Assembly (NCBI RefSeq): GCF_018403245.1
Contig: NZ_BOSH01000001.1
Span: 682,001-746,000 of the forward strand
Origin: Paenibacillus sp. J2TS4
GTDB lineage: Bacteria > Bacillota > Bacilli > Paenibacillales > NBRC-103111
Reading direction: 5' to 3'
DNA: 64,000 nt
The translations under genes and the position numbers were made by a program. The notes beneath the pieces were generated by a model, which saw nothing but the letters and a program-made list of their open reading frames with translations, was not told where the DNA came from and ran no database searches. This document shows, in pieces, positions 1-8,617 of the stretch (the stretch's first letter is position 1; every line of letters begins with the position of its first letter).

Positions 1-257
1 CCCTCCAGCTGATAGATGGCTGGAGTAAAATCGGGTTGGGCGGGGATTATTTCCTCCAGCCACAGCTCCATTCGGTTGACTAGTAAAATGGCCAGCACAG
101 CGGCGAGATGGAGGAAGATTCTGCGCGAAGTGAATAATTGCTGAATGAATGATCCGGCCACCGGAATAGGATTGCTTTGGGTAGTCGCAAGTAGTAATAC
201 AATAACGGTAATACCGGTCCAAATGGTGACCTCCGTCATGGTGTGGAAGCTAAACAT
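1..257 (-). CDS. Membrane protein, N-terminal part (cut by window edge)
   Basis: The frame is open from an ATG at 257 to the window edge, so only about 85 residues are visible. Two hydrophobic stretches (roughly residues 11-25 and 47-60), separated by a basic SRR turn and followed by an acidic segment, indicate a polytopic membrane protein. A TAGGAGGAA ribosome site at 262-270 fixes the start. The N-terminus is reminiscent of PAP2-type membrane phosphatases of Paenibacillus, but no catalytic motif is in view, so the family is a guess. It is not on the ORF list because it is incomplete. Confidence 0.65.
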   Translation of the reverse strand, partial: MFSFHTMTEVTIWTGITVIVLLLATTQSNPIPVAGSFIQQLFTSRRIFLHLAAVLAILLVNRMELWLEEIIPAQPDFTPAIYQLE

Positions 258-347
258 GAAGAGTTCCTCCTAATGTGGCTGCTTATTCGACAAATAATAA
301 CAACGACTCGTATTATATCACATCAGGATTAATTGTGTAACGGGCAG

Positions 348-737
348 TCACTTATTAGTATTTACCCCAATAATTCCGCCTAATGCTCCAATAAAGAAGC
401 TGGCCGCACTGAATAGAATCGTATTCAAATCGAACCCTTTATCAAAACCAAGAAATCCAATAAGAATAATTATAATACTGTAAATCAGCCCAAGAATTCC
501 TCCGTAGTACCAGCCCTTTAATTCCGCTCTCTTACCCGCGATCCACCCCCCCAGACAGAGGGACACCGTATGAATAATGTAAGCGTAAGCAGGGAGCGCG
601 TCTTCTTTTTGGTCTGTAAGCATAAGGATAAGAGAAGTCAAGACAGCGGCGATGCTCATAATGATAAAGGCATAAAGCAGACCGGCCAGAATAGGGGAGT
701 GGATCCGGACACCCGAAGTATTGTTTTTAGATTCCAT
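348..737 (-). CDS. TIGR04086-family membrane protein (YrzE-like)
   Basis: A 129-residue protein with four predicted membrane segments (about residues 15-38, 50-66, 73-92 and 104-124). It matches the small TIGR04086 family that sits beside yajC and the secDF region in Bacilli; its function is unknown. The longer frame begins upstream, but the ATG at 737 follows a GAGGAGGAAAAA ribosome site at 8 bases spacing and gives the usual family length, so it is preferred. B. subtilis has yrzE at the equivalent place. It is divergent from the permease at 897. Confidence 0.85.
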   Translation of the reverse strand: MESKNNTSGVRIHSPILAGLLYAFIIMSIAAVLTSLILMLTDQKEDALPAYAYIIHTVSLCLGGWIAGKRAELKGWYYGGILGLIYSIIIILIGFLGFDKGFDLNTILFSAASFFIGALGGIIGVNTNK

Positions 738-831
738 AGCATTTTTCCTCCTCACACGAAACCCGGTATTTTTAATACATTGTATGGCCAAGCCGGAACG
801 AATAGTACAAGGGTGAGAGGACTATCTGTTA

Positions 832-860
832 TGGACGGGTTTGGCAGATTTATGTATAAT
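832..860 (+). promoter_or_regulatory. Sigma-A-type promoter of the SLC13 permease
   Basis: TGGACG at 832-837, 17-bp spacer, TATAAT at 855-860, which predicts a start near 867 and a 30-nt leader. Confidence 0.6.
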
Positions 861-896
861 CTTCAAATAGCAGCAAGCAAATAAAGGAGTGCAAAT

Positions 897-2210
897 ATGA
901 ACGAGCTATCGACGGAAGCAGCGAACTGGCAGATCGTTGCCGCTGTAGTCATTTTCCTGATAAGCTACGCTTTGTTTATTGCGGAGAAGACGAATCGGGC
1001 GGTAATTGCGCTGGCTGGCGCCATTCTTATGATCGTATTAGGTTTGGTCGACTTCAAGGCGGCCTATTCATTTCACTTGCCATGGCAAACTATTTTTCTA
1101 TTGATTGGGATGATGCTCCTTGCTGGAATTACGAGCAGAACCGGAATATTTCAATATCTGGCCGTCCGCGCTGCCCAAAAGGCAAAGGGAAAGCCAATTC
1201 CGCTGCTTATCCAGTTATCTCTTCTGAGTGCAGGATTCGGCGCATTGTTTGATAATGTTATGACCATACTGCTGTTAGTCCCGGTTACGTTATCTCTAAC
1301 TAAAATTTTGAAAGTGAATCCGGTCCCTTTTTTAATAGCAGAAGTTATATCCGCCAATCTGGGCGGAACGGCGACATTGATTGGTAATCCGCTTAACATG
1401 ATGATTGGCTCTGCAGTTCAACTCAGCTTTACCGATTTTCTTATTTATCTCGGGCCGGTTGTCGTTATTATTTTGGGAGCCGCTCTTTTGTATTTCAAGC
1501 TATTGTTCGGCAAACAACTGCAGGTCCTTTCCAAGCATAAAAAAGAACTGATGAAGTTGGATGCTAAAACTTACATTACGGATAAAAAGCTGCTAATAAA
1601 ATCACTTATTGTCCTGGGATTGACCTTAATCGGATTTCTTATTCATCCGGTCCTTCATCTGGATGCGGCGGTAATCGCCTTGGCCGGCGCTACGCTTTTA
1701 ATGCTGATTGGAATTAAGGACCATGCCGTAGAAGAGGTGCTGGATTCGGTTGAGTGGGTGACGGTCTTCTTCTTCGCCGGATTATTCGTCCTGGTCGGAG
1801 GATTGATGGAAGCGGGGGTTATCCGCAGTCTGGCGACGGGGATGCTGCAAATTACAGAAGGAAGTATTCCATTTATGGCGATGCTTGCTCTATGGGTAAC
1901 GGGGCTGGTCTCGGCGACGATAGATAATGTTCCTTTGGTAGCAACGATGATTCCATTGGTACAAGATATGGGCGTTCAATTAAATATGAATGAGTCAGCC
2001 TTGAATCCGATTTGGTGGTCTTTGGCGTTAGGCGCTAGTTTAGGCGGTAACGGCACCTTACTCGGGGCTTCGACGAATTTAATCGCTGCGGGGATGGCCA
2101 AACGGGAAGGGAAAAGCTTTTCTTATATGGAATTCTTGAAAGTTGGAGCTCCCATCCTATTCATTTCGTTAATCATATCGTCCTTGTACATATATTTTAT
2201 TGTGTTATAA
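897..2210 (+). CDS. SLC13/ArsB-NhaD family permease
   Basis: A 437-residue integral membrane protein of the ion-transporter superfamily that includes ArsB, NhaD and CitM. About eleven hydrophobic helices are visible. Two inverted-repeat halves carry the family signatures GGTATLIGNPLN (around residue 155) and GGNGTLLGASTN (around residue 387), the substrate and ion binding hairpins. The start is an ATG with AAAGGAG seven bases upstream. The substrate (arsenite, sodium or a carboxylate) cannot be read from sequence; no arsR or arsC is nearby, which argues mildly against an arsenite role. It is a single gene with its own promoter, inserted among otherwise conserved yrb-type genes. Confidence 0.85.
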   Translation: MNELSTEAANWQIVAAVVIFLISYALFIAEKTNRAVIALAGAILMIVLGLVDFKAAYSFHLPWQTIFLLIGMMLLAGITSRTGIFQYLAVRAAQKAKGKPIPLLIQLSLLSAGFGALFDNVMTILLLVPVTLSLTKILKVNPVPFLIAEVISANLGGTATLIGNPLNMMIGSAVQLSFTDFLIYLGPVVVIILGAALLYFKLLFGKQLQVLSKHKKELMKLDAKTYITDKKLLIKSLIVLGLTLIGFLIHPVLHLDAAVIALAGATLLMLIGIKDHAVEEVLDSVEWVTVFFFAGLFVLVGGLMEAGVIRSLATGMLQITEGSIPFMAMLALWVTGLVSATIDNVPLVATMIPLVQDMGVQLNMNESALNPIWWSLALGASLGGNGTLLGASTNLIAAGMAKREGKSFSYMEFLKVGAPILFISLIISSLYIYFIVL

Positions 2211-2375
2211 GCCAGAGACGGTTTTATATCCTACGCTGAAGCTTCAGCATGACATTTTGCCAGCATTTATATAAGGAAATATTGTATGACGGAACAAGGG
2301 AAGGGTCAGAATACCCATTGAACCATTCGGTGTTCAAAGCTTGATTAATACAAGCTGGAACAGGAGGAAAAATCA

Positions 2376-3197
2376 ATGGACGCTCTGATCCTTGCTTTTC
2401 GTACAGTGATTATGTACGCTCTCGTTTATATAGTTCTGCGACTAATGGGCAAGAGGGAAATTGGCAAGCTGTCCGTCTTCGATCTGGTCATCTCGATCAT
2501 GATTGCTGAAATAGCTGTTTTTGTTATCGAGGATGAGGACAAGCCGTTCTGGGAGGGGCTACTGCCTATTGCCATATTGCTTATTATTCAAATTAGTATT
2601 GCGTACATTATGCTTCACAGCCAGAAATTCCGGGTTTTTCTGGACGGCAAGCCAAGCTTCTTGATTAAGAATGGCAAGCTCAACCGAAAAGAAATGAAAA
2701 AACAAAGGTATAACTTGGATGATTTGATTCTTCAACTGCGTGAAAATAAAATTACGAATGTATCGGATGTTGAATTCGCCATTTTGGAGACCACCGGCAA
2801 GCTGACGGTCGTGGAGAAGCAAAAAAATCAACAAAAGCAGCTGCCGCAAGGGCAGTCAGCCTCCACTCAGCAAGCTAATCAAGCCGGTCAGCAGCCGGCA
2901 CAGAAGAAGAAAGCAGCGAATAAGAAAAACAATGCGAACAAGCAGCAGAATCAGGCACAGGCCCAAAGTAGCGGCCAGCAACAGCCTCCAAGCACCGCCC
3001 AGGAAAAGATTCGCTACGAAGGTCTGCCTCTTCCTCTGATTATGGATGGAAAAGTACAGGATAAAAATTTGGAGACTATAGGGAAGACCAGATTTTGGTT
3101 AAAAAATGAGCTGCAAACTAACGGAGTGAATGACTTTAAAGAAGTATTCTTTTGTTCGATCGACCATAAGGGAAAGATATATATAGATAAAAAATGA
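2376..3197 (+). CDS. DUF421 (YetF-type) membrane protein with a Q/N-rich insert
   Basis: A 273-residue relative of B. subtilis YrbG. Three N-terminal membrane helices (residues 5-80) contain the family motif LRLMGKREIGKLSVFDLV. A soluble YetF domain follows and is interrupted at about residues 149-205 by a strongly Q/N/A/K-rich low-complexity stretch. After it the domain resumes with GLPLPLIMDGKV and ends with a normal C-terminus. Family members are usually near 200-230 residues, so the insert explains the extra length. The start has an AGGAGG site. The function of the family is poorly defined; YetF-like proteins are linked to spore membranes. Confidence 0.88.
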   Translation: MDALILAFRTVIMYALVYIVLRLMGKREIGKLSVFDLVISIMIAEIAVFVIEDEDKPFWEGLLPIAILLIIQISIAYIMLHSQKFRVFLDGKPSFLIKNGKLNRKEMKKQRYNLDDLILQLRENKITNVSDVEFAILETTGKLTVVEKQKNQQKQLPQGQSASTQQANQAGQQPAQKKKAANKKNNANKQQNQAQAQSSGQQQPPSTAQEKIRYEGLPLPLIMDGKVQDKNLETIGKTRFWLKNELQTNGVNDFKEVFFCSIDHKGKIYIDKK

Positions 3198-3201
3198 TTG
3201 A

Positions 3202-3243
3202 GGGACGCCCTGTGCAATTGCCACAGAAAGGCGTCCCTTTTTT
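3202..3243 (+). terminator. Terminator after the DUF421 gene
   Basis: Stem GGGACGCC (3202-3209) with GGCGTCCC (3230-3237), then a run of six T. It lies between convergent genes. Confidence 0.85.
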
Positions 3244-3261
3244 AGAGTGGGAAAGCAGGCT

Positions 3262-4821
3262 TTACAGTTTTTTTCCGATCCAGGGGATTCGTTTGAAATC
3301 ATCCCAATCCACTATTTTGAACATCGCAATACAAACCGAGTAGATGGCAAAACCGAGCAGGAGCGCATAGATGAAACGGGGAAAAGGCTGAGAAATCCAA
3401 CTCGAGTTCATGACTCCATAGCAGCCGAAGCCCATAATGACCATAGCAGCGATGACTTTGAAGAAATGTGCGGCATCCATAGAAAATTTCACAAGACGGG
3501 AGACGCTGGACCAGTTTAACCAGGCCACAACGATGGTATGGATATTGATGGCCATAATTGCGCCGAGGATCCCGAAATTGGGTTTGGAAGCAAGCCAATA
3601 GATTAGGAAGAGCTTGACCCCCGCTCCAATTAATGTGTTGCGAAGGGCGATGCCCGGTCGGTTCAGAGCTTGCAGCGTTGCTTCCAAGGGACCTTTTAAA
3701 TACATGAATAAGGCGATGGGGGCCAGCATTTTTAACATAACGCTAATTTCGCTTTCATTATACAAGTAATAGGTGATAGGATCTGCCAGCACATACATAA
3801 TAACGGCGAATGGGGCTCCGGAAACGAGTGCGAGCCGAAGCGATTGGTGGAGCCGCTTATGAATCGTCTTCATATCTTTTCTCGCCGCTGCCTCGGACAA
3901 GGACGGAATGAGTGACACGGAAAGCGAATAAGTAAGGGCGCTGGGAAGCATGAGAACGGGTAGAATCATTCCTTGCAGCGCACCATATTGTGAGGTTGCC
4001 ATTGCAGTGGCTACCCCAGCCGCCGCCAAACTTTGGACGATGAGAATCGATTCCAGGAAGTAGGAGGAGGAACCGACGAGACGGCTCCCCGTAACCGGTA
4101 CAGAGATCCGGAATATTTTTTGCAGCACATCTCGCTTTCCGCTCCCGGAGCCAATTTTAGCTGAATGATAAACGTTGTATTTTTTGCGGATAACTGCGTA
4201 CTGGTACAACAGAATGGCCAAACCGGCCAATTCCCCGATCATTACGCCGAACATTGCGCCTGCAGCGGCAAACTCTATGCCGTAAGGGAGCATGACATAG
4301 GAGCATGCCAGCATGGTTACAATTCTTACCAGTGTTTCGAAGGTTTGGGAGACTGCAGTGGGAATCATATTTTGCCTTCCCTGAAAATATCCGCGATAAA
4401 CCGATGAGACTCCAACTATCAGAATGATCGGACTCATACATATGAAGGTATAGTATACTCTTGAATCGGTAAACAGATGAGTCGTAATCCAGGGGGAAGC
4501 AACCAGGCTTAGCAGCGTGAATAGCAGACTTAGGGTTGTAATGAGCCCCAGGGAGATATGAAGAACCTGTCGGGCTCGCTTTTCGTTGCCCTCGGATTCC
4601 GCCTCTGCGACCAATTTGGCGATAGCGAGAGGGATTCCGCCTGTCGTAATGGTCAATACGACACTGAGAAAAGGCCAACCCATCTGATATAGACCGACTC
4701 CTTCGGCACCAATCACCCGCGGTAAAGTAATGCGAGGCACAAAGCCGAGGAGCCGGTTAATAATACCTGCGGCCAGGAGGATCATGGCTCCTTGAATAAA
4801 CGATTGTTTGTACTTGCTCAA
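3262..4821 (-). CDS. spoVB: Stage V sporulation protein B, MOP-family flippase
   Basis: A 519-residue polysaccharide-biosynthesis/MATE-like flippase with about fourteen hydrophobic helices. SpoVB is needed for spore cortex synthesis and is thought to move lipid-linked peptidoglycan precursor in the sporangium. The N-terminus (QGAMILLAAGIINRLLGF, then RVIGAEGVGLYQM) is typical of SpoVB. The start is a TTG at 4821 behind GAGGGGAC. Position next to comN and secDF matches B. subtilis, but here it is on the opposite strand to its neighbours, as it is there relative to secDF. Confidence 0.92.
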   Translation of the reverse strand: MSKYKQSFIQGAMILLAAGIINRLLGFVPRITLPRVIGAEGVGLYQMGWPFLSVVLTITTGGIPLAIAKLVAEAESEGNEKRARQVLHISLGLITTLSLLFTLLSLVASPWITTHLFTDSRVYYTFICMSPIILIVGVSSVYRGYFQGRQNMIPTAVSQTFETLVRIVTMLACSYVMLPYGIEFAAAGAMFGVMIGELAGLAILLYQYAVIRKKYNVYHSAKIGSGSGKRDVLQKIFRISVPVTGSRLVGSSSYFLESILIVQSLAAAGVATAMATSQYGALQGMILPVLMLPSALTYSLSVSLIPSLSEAAARKDMKTIHKRLHQSLRLALVSGAPFAVIMYVLADPITYYLYNESEISVMLKMLAPIALFMYLKGPLEATLQALNRPGIALRNTLIGAGVKLFLIYWLASKPNFGILGAIMAINIHTIVVAWLNWSSVSRLVKFSMDAAHFFKVIAAMVIMGFGCYGVMNSSWISQPFPRFIYALLLGFAIYSVCIAMFKIVDWDDFKRIPWIGKKL

Positions 4822-4962
4822 ATTAGTCCCCTCTTCCCATTAACCCGGAGGTTGTCTTCTATAATGGATATGCAGAGGGTGGCCAAGCTCATGCTAAAAT
4901 TTCCTAGAAAATAGACAGCTCTGGCAGGATTATAGAAGGCTGCGCAGAATAATTAGTATAAT

Positions 4963-4998
4963 TAAGGAGGGAATGGCCGATAAGGAGGGAATGGCCGA
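4963..4998 (+). repeat. Tandem duplication of the comN ribosome site
   Basis: The 18-mer TAAGGAGGGAATGGCCGA occurs twice without a gap (4963-4980 and 4981-4998). The second copy supplies the ribosome site for comN. Each copy also contains an ATG (4973 and 4991) in a different frame. Confidence 0.9.
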
Positions 4999-5255
4999 TG
5001 AATCCGGAAAGTCCCCGTATGGAAGATAATCTTGAAGAAGTTATAATGCATCTGTGCCAAATGAAAGCGGAGGAATTCGCTGCTAGCGGCTATGAACAGG
5101 TTAGCGCGAATGAAATTTGGAGTTGCGTCAGTGACAAATATAGTAAAACAGGTCAGCCTGCTCTTCATCAATTGGTTAATGATATTCTATCTCTAAGTGT
5201 TCCCAAATTTATGAACTGGATGACTATGCAAGCGTTTAAGGGTGCCCCGTTCTAG
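4998..5255 (+). CDS. comN: Post-transcriptional regulator ComN
   Basis: An 85-residue protein of the ComN (YrzD) family. In B. subtilis ComN controls accumulation of the comE late-competence mRNA and is recruited to the division site and poles by DivIVA. The sequence keeps the family core: a helical N-terminus (LEEVIMHLCQMKAEEFAASGY) and the KYSKTGQPALHQLVNDILSLSVPKFMNWM region. The ATG at 4998 has AAGGAGGG at 8 bases. The TAG stop is inside the loop of the terminator that follows. It lies directly upstream of secD, as in B. subtilis. Confidence 0.88.
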   Translation: MNPESPRMEDNLEEVIMHLCQMKAEEFAASGYEQVSANEIWSCVSDKYSKTGQPALHQLVNDILSLSVPKFMNWMTMQAFKGAPF

Positions 5256-5269
5256 GAACGGGCTTTTTT
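5244..5269 (+). terminator. Terminator overlapping the comN stop codon
   Basis: CCCGTTC (5246-5252), loop TAG (5253-5255), GAACGGG (5256-5262), then CTTTTTT. The three-base loop is the comN stop codon itself, so the stem is part of the coding sequence. Confidence 0.85.
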
Positions 5270-5363
5270 CTTGCGGGCGGTTTTACCGAAACATCTTCCT
5301 CTTTTTTTCGTATTAAACCGAGTAGGATGTCGAATGAAAGGGTCGTTCGCAAAGAATAGCAAA

Positions 5364-5392
5364 TTGACTCGATTTTTCATGGTTAGTATAAT
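5364..5392 (+). promoter_or_regulatory. secDF promoter
   Basis: TTGACT (5364-5369), 17-bp spacer, TATAAT (5387-5392), predicting a start about 30 bases upstream of secD. Confidence 0.75.
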
Positions 5393-5427
5393 AGCAATAT
5401 TGAGTATGGAAGGGAGACTCTCATTAT

Positions 5428-6660
5428 ATGAATGGCAAGAGAATGGCCGCATTTGTTATACTCATCGTGCTAACGCTCGGTGTAGTCGGCTTTACCAGCT
5501 CCCAATTGGTGAGCAAAGTGAGGCTGGGCCTTGATTTGAAAGGCGGATTTGAAATTCTTTACGTCGCCACTCCGGTGCATGATGAAGGCACGGTGACGAA
5601 GGATGCTTTAAGAGAAACGGCTAGAAGCTTAGAGAAGAGGGTCAATGCGCAAGGAATAGCGGAGCCTGAAATAACTCCGGAAGGAGAAGATCGGATTCGC
5701 GTGAGAATTGCCGGAGTTACGGATGAAAGCAAGGTCCGCGAAATGTTAAAAAAGCCGGCTATTCTAACGTTTCGTGCTCCGGATGGCACGGTGCAACTGG
5801 ACGGAACGGATTTCAAACCGGGCGGTGCCAAGGTCGAATATGAGAATGGGACTATGCCCATGGTCGCGATTGAACTGAAGAGCGCAGAGAAGTTCGCCGA
5901 AGTGACAGGAAGATTGGTCGGACAGCAGCTCGGCATCTATTTGGACGATGACATGATTTCCAATCCTACGGTTAACTACGTTATCAATAGCGACAAAGCG
6001 ACAATAACCGGCCAATTTACTTATGAAGAAGCGAAGAACCTGGCGGATACGATTAATCTGGGCGCTTTGCCGTTGAATTTGACGGAAAAGTACACTCAAA
6101 GCGTCGGGGCTACTCTTGGCCAGCTTTCATTGCAACAAACGGTAAAAGCCGGTTTAATCGCCTTTGTGCTTATTATTTTGTTCATGCTGGTATTCTATCG
6201 AGTGCCGGGAATCATCGCTACGATTACATTGATTACCTTTACCTGGTTATTGCTTCTGGTATTCGTTCTAATGAACGCTACCTTAACGCTTCCGGGTATA
6301 GCGGCCTTCGTTCTTGGAGTCGGGATGGCTGTGGATGCGAACATTATTACGTATGAACGGATCAAGGAAGAATTACGCAGCGGTAAAAGTGTTCTGTCCT
6401 CTTTCCGTGCAGGATCGAAAAGCTCGTTCCGGGCGATTATGGATGCGAACCTCACCACTATATTGGCGGGAGTCGCGCTCTATTTCCTCGGTACCGGAGC
6501 GATTCAAGGCTTTGCGTTGACATTGATCTTCAGTATTATCATCAGTATTCTGACGAACGTATTCTTTTCGCGATTGCTCCTGCACCTGCTGATCCGCTCT
6601 AATGCCGTGAGTAAACCGAAATATTTCGGCGTAAAGGAGGCGGAAATCCGTGAATTATAA
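5428..6660 (+). CDS. secD: Protein translocase subunit SecD
   Basis: A 410-residue membrane subunit that uses the proton motive force to help the SecYEG-SecA channel release exported proteins. It has one N-terminal helix, the conserved LGLDLKGG segment at about residue 34, a large extracellular P1 region, and five C-terminal helices with the FVLGVGMAVDANIITYERIKEE signature near residue 292. The ATG follows AAGGGAGACT. It overlaps secF by 11 bases. In B. subtilis the two are fused as SecDF; here they are separate proteins. Confidence 0.96.
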   Translation: MNGKRMAAFVILIVLTLGVVGFTSSQLVSKVRLGLDLKGGFEILYVATPVHDEGTVTKDALRETARSLEKRVNAQGIAEPEITPEGEDRIRVRIAGVTDESKVREMLKKPAILTFRAPDGTVQLDGTDFKPGGAKVEYENGTMPMVAIELKSAEKFAEVTGRLVGQQLGIYLDDDMISNPTVNYVINSDKATITGQFTYEEAKNLADTINLGALPLNLTEKYTQSVGATLGQLSLQQTVKAGLIAFVLIILFMLVFYRVPGIIATITLITFTWLLLLVFVLMNATLTLPGIAAFVLGVGMAVDANIITYERIKEELRSGKSVLSSFRAGSKSSFRAIMDANLTTILAGVALYFLGTGAIQGFALTLIFSIIISILTNVFFSRLLLHLLIRSNAVSKPKYFGVKEAEIREL

Positions 6661-7558
6661 TATCCATTTCGACTTCGTTAAGCATCGCAAAAAATTCTTC
6701 GCGTTTTCGATCATTTTAACGGTGCTCGGAATCGTATCCCTCCTGCTGTTCGGATTAAACCGGGGGGTTGATTTTAAAGCAGGAACTACGCTCGATATTA
6801 CGAGCTCCCAGGTGATGGACAAGACCCGGGTGGAACAAATCTTTAAAGATGCGGGATATGATATTTCTCCTACGGTAGGCGGGACAACAGCCTCTGCCAG
6901 ATTTGACAAAGTGCTGACCCAGCAGGAAGTCGAGAAAATCATGGAAGGATTTCATGCCGCTTATGGGGAAGATGTCAGCCGGGAGGAAAATACGGTAGAC
7001 GTCGAACTGGCCAAGGAGCTTGCGATCAAAGCCATTTATGCTGTATTGGTTGCAAGTATTGGAATCAGCATTTATATCGGCATTCGTTTCGAGTGGAGAT
7101 TTGCAGTTGCGGCTATTATATCGCTGCTGCATGACGCATTTATCATCATCAGTCTGTTCTCTATCTTCAGGTGGGAAGTCAATCTTCCGTTCGTTGCGGC
7201 GGTATTGACCATCATCGGTTATTCGATTAATGATACGATTATTATTTTCGACCGGATCCGGGAAAATCTGCGGTTTGCCAAAATCAAATCGTTTGCGGAT
7301 CTGTCCGAGCTGGTCAACCGCAGTATATGGCAGACGATGACACGGTCCATCAATACGGTTGTAACGATTCTGTTCGCAGCTGTCCTGCTGTTTATTATGG
7401 GAAGTGAGTCGATTCGTTACTTCTCGTTGGCCATTGTTCTGGGCTTAGCCTTCGGGGCGTATTCCTCGATCTTTATCGCCAGCCCGCTGTGGCTGCTGTT
7501 CAAAACGAAGTGGCCTGGCACGGCCAAAAAAATAGCAGCTGCCAAAAACGAACCCTGA
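6650..7558 (+). CDS. secF: Protein translocase subunit SecF
   Basis: A 302-residue partner of SecD. It carries the N-terminal helix, a short P1 domain starting at GVDFKAG, and five further helices with the SINDTIIIFDRIRENL signature around residue 192. The start is GTG at 6650, behind AAAGGAGG inside the end of secD, so the two are translationally coupled. SecD and SecF form a heterodimer that associates with the Sec translocon. Confidence 0.95.
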   Translation: MNYNIHFDFVKHRKKFFAFSIILTVLGIVSLLLFGLNRGVDFKAGTTLDITSSQVMDKTRVEQIFKDAGYDISPTVGGTTASARFDKVLTQQEVEKIMEGFHAAYGEDVSREENTVDVELAKELAIKAIYAVLVASIGISIYIGIRFEWRFAVAAIISLLHDAFIIISLFSIFRWEVNLPFVAAVLTIIGYSINDTIIIFDRIRENLRFAKIKSFADLSELVNRSIWQTMTRSINTVVTILFAAVLLFIMGSESIRYFSLAIVLGLAFGAYSSIFIASPLWLLFKTKWPGTAKKIAAAKNEP

Positions 7559-7592
7559 GCGTCTGTTACGTTACTGTTTAATAATAAGTCTA

Positions 7593-7623
7593 ATGCCGCG
7601 AGACTTGCTCCGCGGCATTTGTC
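7593..7623 (+). terminator. Terminator after secF
   Basis: ATGCCGCG (7593-7600) pairs with CGCGGCAT (7611-7618), followed by TTTGTCTT. The T-tract is imperfect. Confidence 0.6.
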
Positions 7624-7654
7624 TTCAAATCTTTTTCCCAAGAGAGGTGGCAAG

Positions 7655-8599
7655 ATGTCTTATCATTCTTATGGCAAGGCAGGACTGGCCGCTTTGCTTC
7701 GTCTAGCCGGAAATTTGCTGCTTGCTTTGATCAAAGGCATAGTGGGGTGGTTGGCGAGCAGCCCAGCATTAATTGCCGATGCTGTTCACACCGCTTCTAA
7801 TGGGATCGGGGATCTGATCGTTCTGCTGCGACTTCGGGAATTAAACCCTCCCAGCCATAAAAGAGCGCGAGGGCAAGGCAACCTAAATATGCTGCTGATT
7901 ATCGGAGCGGCTGCTGTGCTGCTCGTGTCCGGGATAGAGCTTGGACTGGAAGCTGTCCATATCATTCAGAAGGGCGAGTATGGGCCGCCTCAAGGTTATG
8001 TCGTACTCCTTCTTCTTCTGTCTTTAGCTGTGAAAGCGTTAGCTGACCGGGGAGGGCAGGCAGGTGAGAAGAGGGCATTGCTTACCAAGCGGTCTTATAG
8101 GCGAGAAAGAAAGTATTCCTATGCCTCGTCATTCATCGCCTTGATTGGCACCGCTGTAGCATGGTGCGGGGCTTGGCTGGACATTACGCTGCTTTTTATA
8201 CTCGATCCGCTTGCGGCTATAGGGATTGGCCTTCTGATTATTAGGGCAGGGTATCGGCTTCTGCTGGAATCCCGGACGATGTCTTTTCAACGTGCTTTGG
8301 GGGAGGAGGATTTGGAGGAGCTGATACGTGTCGCCCAGCGGGTTAAAGGGGTTATAGCCGTGGACGATTTAAAAGCGTATGAGCAGGGACATTTCGTCCT
8401 CGTGGACCTTCAGGTGAGCGTTAATCCGCAAATCACTGTAATGGAAGGCAATGAGATTGCCAAACGAATCAAGCATCATTTGATGAAAAGGTTTATGCAC
8501 ATCGCCGATGTCATCGTTGCAGTACAGCCTTATGACGGTGGCTATCCTTACCGGAATTCTGCGGATGCCGACCTGGAGAATCGATCGCTGTTTCATTAA
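7655..8599 (+). CDS. Cation diffusion facilitator family transporter
   Basis: A 314-residue membrane protein of the CDF family, which exports divalent metals such as zinc, manganese or iron in exchange for protons. About six helices are visible. The metal-site region reads LIADAVHTASNGIGDL near residue 40, in place of the commoner HSxxD, and a cytoplasmic C-terminal domain contains VKGVIAVDDLKAYEQGHFVLVDLQVSV. The frame opens further upstream, but the ATG at 7655 has GAGAGGTGG at the right distance. Metal specificity cannot be assigned. Confidence 0.85.
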   Translation: MSYHSYGKAGLAALLRLAGNLLLALIKGIVGWLASSPALIADAVHTASNGIGDLIVLLRLRELNPPSHKRARGQGNLNMLLIIGAAAVLLVSGIELGLEAVHIIQKGEYGPPQGYVVLLLLLSLAVKALADRGGQAGEKRALLTKRSYRRERKYSYASSFIALIGTAVAWCGAWLDITLLFILDPLAAIGIGLLIIRAGYRLLLESRTMSFQRALGEEDLEELIRVAQRVKGVIAVDDLKAYEQGHFVLVDLQVSVNPQITVMEGNEIAKRIKHHLMKRFMHIADVIVAVQPYDGGYPYRNSADADLENRSLFH

Positions 8600-8617
8600 G
8601 AAAAGGGGGAGAAGGAG

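Noticed and set aside
570..884. Plus-strand frame across the TIGR04086 gene
   Set aside because: Antisense shadow of a recognised gene, with no ribosome site or domain.
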